In this document: in pieces, positions 16,355 through 23,037 of the stretch
Layout: each line of letters opens with the position of its first letter
Position numbering within the stretch: the stretch's first letter is position 1
NCBI RefSeq assembly: GCF_018070345.1
Contig: NZ_JAGPXX010000015.1
Location: 62,001-126,000, forward strand
Source of the DNA: Streptomyces sp. F63
GTDB lineage: Bacteria; Actinomycetota; Actinomycetes; Streptomycetales; Streptomycetaceae
Direction: 5' to 3'
DNA: 64,000 bases
Notes under the pieces: model-generated
What the model was told of the DNA's origin: nothing
What the model saw: only the letters and a program-made list of their open reading frames with translations
Databases searched by the model: none
Translations under genes and position numbers: made by a program

Positions 16355-17772
16355 TCCCCGTCGTCGTCCAGGCCGGGCAGGTCTGCCAGGGCTTCGCGGG
16401 CGGTTTCGCGGTTGGTGCGGATGTCCCGGGCGATAGTGGAGGCGAGCCAGGATTCGCCGGGGGTGTGGCCGTGTCCGGCGTAGGTCCAGTGCGCGAGGAC
16501 CAGCGTGGAGCCCTCCAGGTCGTCCGGGTCCGGGAGGCCGCGAGCGGCGCGTTCCTGCCGGGCGCGGTAGTCGGCCCGGACCTGGCGGAGCGCGCCGAGG
16601 GTGGTGGAGTAGCGGCGGGACTTGGTGGAGAAGTGGCCCCGGAAGCCGAGCATGTGGGCCCAGGCCCAGAGCTTGCGGTCCGGGTAGGCCGCATCCAGGT
16701 CGGCGCAGGCTTCGATCAGGCGGCGGGTGTGGGCGGGCAGGTCGGCCAGCCGGTCCAGCTCGCGCAGCTCTCCGATCCGGCGGTCCACGGTGCCGGTGGT
16801 CTCGGCCGCTTTGGTGGCGTACTTGGCCACGTAGGCCGCCACCGCCTGCTCGGTCAGCTCCTGGCCGTCGTCCGTGCCGATGGGGCGTACGTCCACCTGA
16901 TCGCCCCAGCGCAGGACCCGGGCGGGGAAGTCACCGGCGGCCGGGACCGGGACGCAGACCCGCCGGGCGGCAGCCTGGATCGCCTCGGACAGCAGCTCGA
17001 CCCGGGCCCAGGCGGGCGGGACGTCTCCGGGACCGTCGGGGCCGTCGAGGCGCACGATGGCGTGGAAGTGGACCGCGCCGCGCTTCTGGAACTCGGCGAC
17101 CTTGCCGAAGGAGACCCGGCACACCTCCCTCAATGCGGATTGGGAGAGCCCGGCACGGGCAGCGATCTCCCGGCGCAGGTAGATCGTGAAGCGGCGCCAC
17201 AGATCCCCGGCATGGTTGTTCCACAGCACGGCATGCGCGTAGTCGTAGCGCTCCGCGTCCAGGGGCGTGCCGAGTTCGGGAGCTCCCTCCGGATGGACGG
17301 CACCGCAGCGGCAGCGGCCGGAGGCGGGACGGTTGTGGACCGGGCCGAAGGACGGGGCGGTCAGGGTGGCGAACACCTTCGGGTGCGCCCGCACCGTGGG
17401 AGCGACGCCTTTCCCGGGGTCGCCGACCAGGCCCGCGCGGATCAGGTGGAAGGTGTCCCCGGCGTAGGTCCAGGCGCAGGAGGGACAGCGCGAGGCCCGG
17501 CGGTTACCGCAGGCGACCCGCAGCCGACCACCCGGCTCGGCATCGGTGCTGTAGGAGTACAGGACATCCCCGGTCCGCGCGTCACGGGTGACCGTGGAGC
17601 CTTGCAGGTGGATGGGGTCCGAGCAGCCACCGGTGCGGCGGATCTGTTCCTGCCAGCGGTCGAAGCCGGGCGAGTTCGCCACCCGGAGCAGGTCGGCCAG
17701 GGGCACGGGGTCAACGCCGCAAGCGGCCGCAGCACCGGCCACGGCCGCAGGGGCGACGGACTGGGCCGTCAT
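16348..17772 (-). CDS. repSA: RepSA-family replication initiator
   Basis: A 474-residue initiator of the Streptomyces pSAM2 RepSA family, which nicks the origin for rolling-circle replication of the excised element. A Cys-rich segment CGNRRASRCPSC (about residues 88-99) resembles a zinc-binding start. FATLTAPSFGPVH (about 134-146) matches motif 1. The HUH metal motif is GAVHFHAIVRLDG (His235, His237), and a tyrosine-bearing helix AYVAKYATKAAE (about 313-324) supplies the nicking residue. ATG at 17772 overlaps the upstream stop by 4 bases (ATGA), so it is cotranscribed with the HTH gene. No frameshift is seen. Confidence 0.9.
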   Translation of the reverse strand: MTAQSVAPAAVAGAAAACGVDPVPLADLLRVANSPGFDRWQEQIRRTGGCSDPIHLQGSTVTRDARTGDVLYSYSTDAEPGGRLRVACGNRRASRCPSCAWTYAGDTFHLIRAGLVGDPGKGVAPTVRAHPKVFATLTAPSFGPVHNRPASGRCRCGAVHPEGAPELGTPLDAERYDYAHAVLWNNHAGDLWRRFTIYLRREIAARAGLSQSALREVCRVSFGKVAEFQKRGAVHFHAIVRLDGPDGPGDVPPAWARVELLSEAIQAAARRVCVPVPAAGDFPARVLRWGDQVDVRPIGTDDGQELTEQAVAAYVAKYATKAAETTGTVDRRIGELRELDRLADLPAHTRRLIEACADLDAAYPDRKLWAWAHMLGFRGHFSTKSRRYSTTLGALRQVRADYRARQERAARGLPDPDDLEGSTLVLAHWTYAGHGHTPGESWLASTIARDIRTNRETAREALADLPGLDDDGEW

Positions 17773-18509
17773 GCGACCACCGCCCGCAGCCGGGGAGCGC
17801 GGACCGGGGTGGCGGTGGCGAAGAGGTGATCCAGGGCGGTCAGGTAGCCAGAGGTCAGCGGGGCCGGGCCGAGGCGGCGCAGGTGCATGACCGGGGAGAG
17901 GACCGGGGCCATGCCATCCACCGGAGTGGTGACGATCAAGTCATCATCGGCCCGGACCACATCAGCGTGCAGTCCTCCGTGCTCGGCCAGCCGGATACCG
18001 GGCACCGACAGCAGCGAGGGGAAGACGTCCGCCACCGTTGCCGGAGATCCGGAGGCCGGTCCGACCAGGCGCACCCGGACACCGGCGGCGGCCTTGTCGG
18101 CGAGCAGGCCGGGCAGGTCCCACACCGCGTCCGCCAGGAACAGCGGGTTCGCCACCGCCATGTCGATGGTGCCGACCGCATCGGCCAGCAGCGAGCGCCA
18201 CAGGTCCAGCGGGACCACGCTCCGCGTCGGGTAGCAGGTCACCAGCTCATCCCGGGGCGTGGCCACCGACCGGCGACGTTCATCCAGACGCGGCCACAGG
18301 TGGTAGGCGTCCGCGTGCAGGATCTTCGCAGCGGCGTGCGCGTTCCTCGCGTGCGGAGTGCGATCCGAGGTGATCCACCGCTCCACCGACTTGGGATCGA
18401 TGCGGAGCCGGTCGGCGAGGCCCTCGATCGTCACGTTCGCGGCGACCATGGCGCCACGAAGCCGTTCGTTACATGTCTGGGAGTGCGTCGCAGTCAGCGT
18501 CGCGGGCAT
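17769..18509 (-). CDS. HTH (XRE-type) protein with a C-terminal domain resembling PLD-like regulators
   Basis: A 246-residue protein of the element. The N-terminal 70 residues carry an XRE-type helix-turn-helix: NERLRGAMVAANVTIEGLAD followed by RLRIDPKSVERWITS. The remaining part (about 100-246) alternates strands and helices (TIDMAVANPLFL, GVRVRLVGP, DDLIVTTPVDG) in a way reminiscent of phospholipase-D-like domains seen in some XRE regulators, but I see no HxK motif. The ATG at 18509 is preceded by GGGAG at 8 bases; the frame is open further upstream through the promoter and operators, which I reject. It is the first gene of the xre-rep-xis-int operon, so it may regulate replication or excision. 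Confidence 0.72.
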   Translation of the reverse strand: MPATLTATHSQTCNERLRGAMVAANVTIEGLADRLRIDPKSVERWITSDRTPHARNAHAAAKILHADAYHLWPRLDERRRSVATPRDELVTCYPTRSVVPLDLWRSLLADAVGTIDMAVANPLFLADAVWDLPGLLADKAAAGVRVRLVGPASGSPATVADVFPSLLSVPGIRLAEHGGLHADVVRADDDLIVTTPVDGMAPVLSPVMHLRRLGPAPLTSGYLTALDHLFATATPVRAPRLRAVVA

Positions 18510-18593
18510 GATGGAAGCTCCCTTCGAGGGACACGAGGGGCGACGCGTCTGCTTGGCGGTAGGGCGTCGCCCCTTCTTGCGTGGGAGTTCTAC

Positions 18594-18605
18594 CTCCCTA
18601 GGGAG
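18594..18605. promoter_or_regulatory. Operator palindrome O1
   Basis: CTCCCTAGGGAG is a perfect 12-base palindrome directly downstream of the operon's -10 element. The same core recurs at 18620-18629 and 18715-18724. Confidence 0.75.
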
Positions 18606-18635
18606 ATATTCCCCGATCCTCCCTAGGGATGTCAA
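18606..18635 (-). promoter_or_regulatory. Promoter of the xre-rep-xis-int operon
   Basis: Reading on the minus strand, a perfect TTGACA (18635-18630) is followed after 18 bases by GAATAT (18611-18606). The spacer contains one CCTAGG-centred palindrome and a second abuts the -10 element, so repressor binding would block polymerase. Confidence 0.75.
18620..18629. promoter_or_regulatory. Operator palindrome O2 in the promoter spacer
   Basis: TCCCTAGGGA lies inside the -35/-10 spacer of the leftward promoter. It is identical to the inner ten bases of O1. Confidence 0.75.
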
Positions 18636-18693
18636 CGGGCTTATCCGGGTCTCGTGCGGCCGCGCACCGGGGGGTGTGCACAGGGGGGGTGCG

Positions 18694-18724
18694 CTAGGGT
18701 GGGAAGAGAAACCACCCTAGGGAG
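18694..18724. promoter_or_regulatory. Operator region O3 at the gntR promoter
   Basis: CTAGGGTGG (18694-18702) and CCACCCTAG (18712-18720) form a perfect 9-base inverted repeat with a 9-base gap. The right arm runs into CCCTAGGGAG, the O1/O2 core. It sits 16-46 bases before the gntR start, which fits autorepression by the GntR protein. Confidence 0.7.
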
Positions 18725-18739
18725 CACGGAGAGTGGAGC

Positions 18740-19474
18740 ATGCCCGAGACTGCGCGGCAGATCGCCGACGATCTCCGGGCGCTGATCGAGTCCGGTGAGC
18801 TGACACCGGGTGATCGACTGCCCGGTGAACCGTCGCTCGTACGCAAGTACGGCGTAGCCAAGATGACCGCGAACCAGGCCCTCAAGATCCTTGTGAGCGA
18901 AGGACTCGCCGTCGCTCGCCCAGGCTCCGGGACCTACGTTCGACAGTTCCGTCCGATCCGGCGTGTGGCGAATGATCGCTTGGCTAAGTCGCGGTGGGCT
19001 GCTGGACAATCCATCTGGTCTGCGGACGTGGCCCAGCGGCCTCTGGTGGCCGACGTGCAGGTCTACGAGACCGAGGCACCTCACCAGGTGAGCCGTTGCC
19101 TGAACATGGAACCCGGCGCCCCGGTGATCGTTCGAAGCCGCAAGTTCGTGGTGGAAGACCGTCCGGTTCAGATGGCTACGTCATACCTTCCGGCCGAACT
19201 GGTACGGGGGACTGCCATCGCTCAGGAGAACACCGGCCCGGGTGGAAGCTACGCCCGTCTTGCCGAACTCGGAGCCGAACCAGTGCGGTTCAGTGAAGAA
19301 CTGCGCGCCCGCATGCCCAGCGAGGACGAGCGGACCGCTCTGGGATTGGCCCCAGGTACGCCCGTAGTTGAGATCTGCCGTATCGCCTACACGGCTGAGG
19401 ACCGACCGGTCGAAGTGAATCAGATGTTGCTGGACGCCGGTTCCTACGTCCTTGAGTACCGCCTGAGCAGCTGA
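18740..19474 (+). CDS. GntR-family (HutC/UTRA type) regulator
   Basis: A 244-residue regulator. The N-terminal winged helix (residues 1-68) reads ARQIADDLRALIESGELTPG, then LPGEPSLVRKYGVAKMTANQ and ends GSGTYVRQF, a typical GntR DNA-binding domain. A UTRA ligand-binding domain follows (about 95-240), with VIVRSRKFVVEDRPVQMATSYLP (given here as VIVRSRKFVV and RPVQMATSYLP) and CRIAYTAEDRPVEV. In pSAM2-like elements the equivalent protein (KorSA) represses replication and transfer activation. ATG at 18740 with GGAGAG 6 bases upstream. It diverges from the xre-rep-xis-int operon, and CCTAGG palindromes lie in between. Codon use is less GC-biased than in neighbouring chromosomal genes. Confidence 0.9.
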   Translation: MPETARQIADDLRALIESGELTPGDRLPGEPSLVRKYGVAKMTANQALKILVSEGLAVARPGSGTYVRQFRPIRRVANDRLAKSRWAAGQSIWSADVAQRPLVADVQVYETEAPHQVSRCLNMEPGAPVIVRSRKFVVEDRPVQMATSYLPAELVRGTAIAQENTGPGGSYARLAELGAEPVRFSEELRARMPSEDERTALGLAPGTPVVEICRIAYTAEDRPVEVNQMLLDAGSYVLEYRLSS

Positions 19475-19843
19475 GCCCAGCAAGTCGGTTACAGGTTTCT
19501 CTACCTCATCAAGGCCCGCGCACGGCGCGGGCGCGCGCCGCCTCTGCGGCGCGGCCTGCCTCCTGTCTTCGCCCCGGCTGGCCGCGCCCGGCGGCGCGCT
19601 ACGTGCAACGGGCCCGAGGAAAAGGCCGGCGGGGCCGGTCGGCTCCGCAGCTTTAGGCACCTCCCCGGTCCGGGTCCCGCGTCGAGCAAGACCAGGGGGC
19701 CACTCGGTCACATTGCGGGCAGGGGTGAAGCCTGCCCGAGTTGCTGGCAAGCGTACGGCCCCCTGATCATGCTCGACCCCAGACCGGGCAGGCCACCGCC
19801 CAAACCTGCTCCACCGACCTCACGCGGTCCCTACGCTGTCGCT
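19475..19843. other. Structured non-coding part of the element
   Basis: A 369-bp stretch without a convincing gene. It begins with two strong GC hairpins (19514-19532 with an 8-bp stem and ACG loop; 19534-19553 with an 8-bp stem and CTCT loop), which may terminate gntR. It continues with a large inverted repeat (19681-19777, listed separately) that could be a replication or transfer origin. Confidence 0.6.
19681..19777. repeat. Large nested inverted repeat, candidate origin or cis-acting transfer site
   Basis: A 21-base arm at 19681-19701 (GTCGAGCAAGACCAGGGGGCC is 21 bases; it begins GTCGAGCA and ends CAGGGGGCC) pairs with 19757-19777 with two mismatches. Inside, CGGGCAGG (19716-19723) pairs perfectly with CCTGCCCG (19731-19738). 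Such nested hairpins are common at origins and transfer loci of rolling-circle elements, but I see no gene-specific proof. Confidence 0.65.
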
Positions 19844-20014
19844 ATGACTCACTCAGGTATAGATCAGACGCCTTGCGACCATTCAGCCGGATTCGACAAG
19901 GAGCGGTACCTAGGCGCCCAGACAGGCGACTACGTCTGTAGAGCCTGCGGCCAGGACTTCTCACCGGCTGCGCGCGAAGCGATCTTGAAGGCGAGACGCG
20001 ATCAAGAAGGCTAG
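19844..20014 (+). CDS. Small zinc-ribbon-like protein
   Basis: A 56-residue protein with a CDH motif (about residues 11-13) and a CRAC knuckle (about 32-35): TGDYVCRACGQDFSPAARE. The four Cys/His residues could bind one zinc. It ends in a charged helix (REAILKARRDQEG). The ATG at 19844 follows TACGCT (19831-19836) by 7 bases, so translation may be from a leaderless mRNA; an upstream in-frame ATG at 19769 looks non-coding. It is the last gene of the element before attR. Function unknown; a DNA-binding or regulatory accessory role is possible. Confidence 0.6.
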   Translation: MTHSGIDQTPCDHSAGFDKERYLGAQTGDYVCRACGQDFSPAAREAILKARRDQEG

Positions 20015-20145
20015 ACAGACGGGCCGTCCGTGGGCCGTCCAAGGAGAACCGGCGTTGACAGACCATGACAGCCAATCAGCGCGCCAATGCAGGTCAGAAG
20101 GGCGTGGCGAGGGAGAATCCCACGTGAGAGACTTCTCGTATCACT

Positions 20146-20157
20146 TCCAGAAGAACT
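20146..20157 (+). other. attR core
   Basis: TCCAGAAGAACT, identical to the attL core. It is followed by AG, which with its last T makes TAG, the presumed original nusG stop. The native nusG terminator begins 48 bases later. Confidence 0.85.
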
Positions 20158-20204
20158 AGGAACCGGGCGCCCGCCCCTCCGGGGCCGCGCCCGAGACAGC
20201 TTCC

Positions 20205-20275
20205 GAACAGGTCGGACGGCTCTCCGGACATCCCGTGCGCGGGAGCACGGGGACCGTCTGACCTGCTCGGTTTTT
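20205..20275 (+). terminator. Former nusG terminator, now upstream of rplK
   Basis: GAACAGGTCGGACGG pairs with CCGTCTGACCTGCTC (13 of 15 positions) around a second stem CCCGTG/CACGGG, and five T follow at 20271-20275. Before insertion it would have stood directly after nusG. Now it separates the element from rplK. Confidence 0.75.
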
Positions 20276-20301
20276 GGCCGCACTGTCCTACCCGCTATCG
20301 T
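20274..20301 (+). promoter_or_regulatory. rplK: Candidate rplKA promoter
   Basis: TTGGCC (20274-20279) and TATCGT (20296-20301) are 16 bases apart, about 70 bases before rplK. The match is moderate, but a promoter is needed here because terminators stand upstream. Confidence 0.45.
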
Positions 20302-20370
20302 GGTGCGGTATGCCTCCGTCCGGATGACCGGACCGGGGCGGAAACCTCTCACTAGGACCCGGAGAGAGCA

Positions 20371-20805
20371 ATGCCTCCCAAGAAGAAGAAGGTCACGGGG
20401 CTGATCAAGCTCCAGATCCAGGCCGGCGCCGCCAACCCGGCCCCGCCGGTCGGCCCGGCGCTGGGCCAGCACGGCGTCAACATCATGGAGTTCTGCAAGG
20501 CCTACAACGCCGCGACCGAGTCGCAGCGCGGCATGGTCGTGCCGGTGGAGATCACGGTCTACGAGGACCGCTCCTTCACCTTCGTGACGAAGACCCCGCC
20601 GGCCGCGAAGCTGATCCTCAAGGCCGCGGGCGTGGACAAGGGCTCCGGCGAGCCGCACGTCAAGAAGGTCGCGAAGATCACCCGCGACCAGGTGCGTGAG
20701 ATCGCCACCACCAAGATGCCCGACCTGAACGCCAACGACCTGGACGCCGCCGAGAAGATCATCGCCGGCACCGCCCGCTCCATGGGCGTCACGGTCGAGG
20801 GCTGA
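20371..20805 (+). CDS. rplK: 50S ribosomal protein L11 (uL11)
   Basis: A 144-residue protein of the GTPase-associated centre. It binds 23S rRNA with L10, takes part in factor-dependent GTP hydrolysis and in RelA activation, and is the target of thiostrepton. Conserved stretches are KLQIQAGAANPAPPVGPALG near the N-terminus, with the Pro pair that contacts thiostrepton, and TKMPDLNANDLDAAEKIIAG near the end. ATG at 20371 after GGAGAG. It is transcribed with rplA. Confidence 0.97.
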   Translation: MPPKKKKVTGLIKLQIQAGAANPAPPVGPALGQHGVNIMEFCKAYNAATESQRGMVVPVEITVYEDRSFTFVTKTPPAAKLILKAAGVDKGSGEPHVKKVAKITRDQVREIATTKMPDLNANDLDAAEKIIAGTARSMGVTVEG

Positions 20806-20896
20806 CGCCCGTCCCGGTCGAGGGCCCCCTCGCACCGTCACCGTGGAAGGGCCGGCGCGGCCCGCACCACGACTCCCAAGAACCCGAGGAGCAGCA

Positions 20897-21613
20897 GTGA
20901 AGCGCAGCAAGTCCCTCCGCGCTGCGGACGCCAAGATCGAGACGGGCAAGCTCTACGCCCCGCTCGAGGCCGTCCGTCTGGCCAAGGAGACCTCTCCCAC
21001 CAAGTTCGACGCGACCGTCGAGGTCGCCATGCGCCTGGGTGTCGACCCGCGCAAGGCGGACCAGATGGTGCGCGGCACCGTGAACCTTCCGCACGGCACC
21101 GGCAAGACCGCCCGGGTCCTGGTCTTCGCGACCGGTGAGCGTGCAGCGGCCGCGGAGGCCGCGGGCGCCGACATCGTCGGCTCCGACGAACTGATCGACG
21201 AGGTCTCCAAGGGCCGTCTGGACTTCGACGCCGTCGTCGCCACCCCGGACCTCATGGGCAAGGTCGGCCGCCTGGGCCGCGTGCTCGGTCCCCGTGGCCT
21301 GATGCCGAACCCGAAGACCGGCACCGTGACCCCGGACGTGGCCAAGGCCGTGACCGAGATCAAGGGCGGCAAGATCGAGTTCCGCGTCGACAAGCACGCG
21401 AACCTCCACTTCATCATCGGCAAGCTCTCCTTCGACGAGAAGCAGCTGGTGGAGAACTACGGCGCCGCGCTGGAGGAGATCACCCGCCTCAAGCCGTCCG
21501 CCGCCAAGGGCCGCTACATCAAGAAGGCGACTCTGAGCACCACGATGGGCCCCGGCATCCAGCTGGACGCCAACCGCACCCGCAACCTCCTTGAGGAGGA
21601 GGCCGCCGTCTGA
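20897..21613 (+). CDS. rplA: 50S ribosomal protein L1 (uL1)
   Basis: A 238-residue stalk protein that binds 23S rRNA at the E site and, in many bacteria, its own operon mRNA. Conserved stretches are KFDATVEVAMRLGVDPRKAD, RGLMPNPKTGTVT (about residues 133-145) and KATLSTTMGPG near the C-terminus. The GTG at 20897 is chosen: GAGGAG lies 6-7 bases upstream, and the family begins MKRSKSLR in streptomycetes. A longer open frame from 20843 is rejected. Confidence 0.96.
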   Translation: MKRSKSLRAADAKIETGKLYAPLEAVRLAKETSPTKFDATVEVAMRLGVDPRKADQMVRGTVNLPHGTGKTARVLVFATGERAAAAEAAGADIVGSDELIDEVSKGRLDFDAVVATPDLMGKVGRLGRVLGPRGLMPNPKTGTVTPDVAKAVTEIKGGKIEFRVDKHANLHFIIGKLSFDEKQLVENYGAALEEITRLKPSAAKGRYIKKATLSTTMGPGIQLDANRTRNLLEEEAAV

Positions 21614-21645
21614 CCGACGACGGCAGCGGCACGCTGTGACCGACG

Positions 21646-21676
21646 GGCCCCGCACCTCATTCTGAGGCGCGGGGCC
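21646..21676 (+). terminator. rplKA terminator
   Basis: GGCCCCGC-A-CCTCA pairs with TGAGG-C-GCGGGGCC around a 3-base loop (one internal mismatch), 33 bases after rplA. Confidence 0.85.
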
Positions 21677-21753
21677 TGTCGTATGTCCGTTCGCTGTGTC
21701 AGCGGACTGCGCTACCGTGCAGGCGCAACCAGACAGAAGTGAGGGGCGGGGAA

Positions 21754-22677
21754 ATGAACAAGTCCGTGTGGAAGCGCCTGGGCGCCGCTGCGGCGTCCGT
21801 GGCGGTGCTCGCCGGTGTGGCGGGCTGTGGGGGCGACGAGAAGACCTCCGGTGCGCCGGAGAAGGCCGCAGGGGAGCAGAAGACGATCCTGTCGCCGGCC
21901 GAGGCCATCACCGCGGCCTTTGAGAAGACCGCGGAGGCGAAGTCGGCGAAGGTCCGGATGACCATGTCGATGCCCGACTCCGCGGAGGGCGGCGGCGAGA
22001 TGGAGATGTCCGGGGTCATGGGCTGGGACCCGATGGTCATGGATATGACCATGAGCGGTTCCGCGCTGGCGAACGGGGGCGGCGCGAAGGGCGGCCCGAA
22101 GTCCATGCGCATGATGTGGCTGGACAACGTCATGTACATGGACATGGGTGCCGAGGCCGGCGCGGAGATGGACGGCAAGCGCTGGATGAAGATGGACATC
22201 GCCGCGATGGCGGAGGCTTCCGGGGACGAGGCGCTCAGCAAGCAGATGACCGGCGGCCTGGAGGAGATGAACCAGGATCCCGCCCAGCAGATGGCGATGC
22301 TGCTCGAGTCCCCCAACCTGAAGGACCTCGGCGAGGAGAAGGTCGAGGGCATGCAGACCCGGCACTACAAGGGCACGCTCTCGGTCAAGGAGATGATGGA
22401 GGCCAACGAGTCGCTCAAGCTGCTGGACGCGAAGGAGCGCAAGGAGCTCATCGCCAATCTGGAGAAGAGCGGGATCACGGGCTACGACACCGAGGTCTGG
22501 GTCAACGAGGACAACTACCCGGTGAAGATGGACATCGGCATGGACAGCCCGGAGGGCACGGTGAACATATCGGCCGTCTACTCCGATTACGGGGCGAAGG
22601 CGGATGTGACGGCACCGCCGGCGGCCGAGACCTTCGACTTCACCGAGATGATGGAGGAGCTGGCGGCCGGAGCCTGA
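21754..22677 (+). CDS. Secreted lipoprotein (LppX/LprG-like or DUF6612-like)
   Basis: A 307-residue lipoprotein. The signal peptide MNKSVWKRLGAAAASVAVLA leads to a lipobox LAGVAGC (Cys about residue 27), so the mature protein is lipid-anchored on the outer face of the membrane. The body starts with TAEAKSAKVRMTMSMPDSA, then very Met-rich strands (GEMEMSGVMGWDPMVMDMTM), and later YDTEVWVNEDNYPVKMDIGM, a pattern of the LolA/LppX half-barrel that shields hydrophobic ligands. The ATG at 21754 follows GAGGGGCGGGG. Related genomes have one or two such lipoprotein genes between rplA and rplJ. Ligand unknown. Confidence 0.8.
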   Translation: MNKSVWKRLGAAAASVAVLAGVAGCGGDEKTSGAPEKAAGEQKTILSPAEAITAAFEKTAEAKSAKVRMTMSMPDSAEGGGEMEMSGVMGWDPMVMDMTMSGSALANGGGAKGGPKSMRMMWLDNVMYMDMGAEAGAEMDGKRWMKMDIAAMAEASGDEALSKQMTGGLEEMNQDPAQQMAMLLESPNLKDLGEEKVEGMQTRHYKGTLSVKEMMEANESLKLLDAKERKELIANLEKSGITGYDTEVWVNEDNYPVKMDIGMDSPEGTVNISAVYSDYGAKADVTAPPAAETFDFTEMMEELAAGA

Positions 22678-22728
22678 TCGGCCGGTGCGCCGTCCCGGCC
22701 CGGCCGCCCGGGCCGGCGCCGTTCCGAT

Positions 22729-22758
22729 TTGCCTGCACACGGGCCGTCCGCGTACGCT
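22729..22758 (+). promoter_or_regulatory. rplJ: Promoter of rplJL
   Basis: TTGCCT (22729-22734) and TACGCT (22753-22758) with an 18-base spacer, about 280 bases before rplJ. The long leader that follows matches the L10 leader. Confidence 0.65.
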
Positions 22759-22764
22759 GCTGCG

Positions 22765-23037
22765 GTAGCCAAAGACCGCTGGTCGTTGCCGTGCGCTCCC
22801 GAGTGCGCGGTGGCCGAAGGATCCGCTTCCGCGGACGGCCCGTGCAGGTGAATGAGGAGAGACTCCCCCGGAGCCCTTGGGGCTTCCGTGGTCGAGCCAC
22901 GCCCCGTGCGCCTGCACCGGGGCGTTTCGTTCTTGTTGAGCCCCCTTCTTCGCGTGCCCGATGCGGGCGGTCCGGCGACGTGTGCGGCTGATCGTGAGGT
23001 CAGTCGAGGATCATCACCCGGAAGGAGGCCGAGGCTC
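22765..23037 (+). ncRNA. Ribosomal protein L10 leader with attenuator hairpin
   Basis: The approximately 275-nt untranslated leader of rplJL contains AAAGACCGCTGGTCG and GCGGTGGCCGAAGGATCCGC, segments resembling the L10(L12)4-binding leader. It then has a hairpin CGCCCCG (22900-22906) / CGGGGCG (22918-22924) followed by TTTCGTTCTT, which looks like an intrinsic attenuator. By analogy with other bacteria, excess L10-L12 complex would favour termination. Confidence 0.7.

Larger units (their letters stand above)
14816..20157. mobile_element. Integrative element (AICE-like) inserted in the 3' end of nusG
   Basis: About 5.3 kb lying between nusG and rplK, two genes that are adjacent in related genomes. 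It is bounded by the 12-base direct repeat TCCAGAAGAACT. Gene content in order: tyrosine integrase, excisionase, RepSA-type replication initiator and an HTH protein (all minus strand, overlapping), then a divergent GntR regulator, structured non-coding DNA and a small zinc-ribbon protein (plus strand). This is the core of an actinomycete integrative and conjugative element, but no FtsK/TraB-like translocase or Spd spread protein is visible, so it may need a helper to transfer. GC content and codon use are slightly less extreme than in the neighbouring genes, especially in gntR. Confidence 0.88.

Noticed and set aside
16152..16694. Integrase extended upstream to 16694
   Set aside because: The extension lies antisense-frame over xis and rep, is Thr/Pro/Ser-rich and unlike an integrase. 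The ATG at 16151 overlaps the xis stop exactly as expected.
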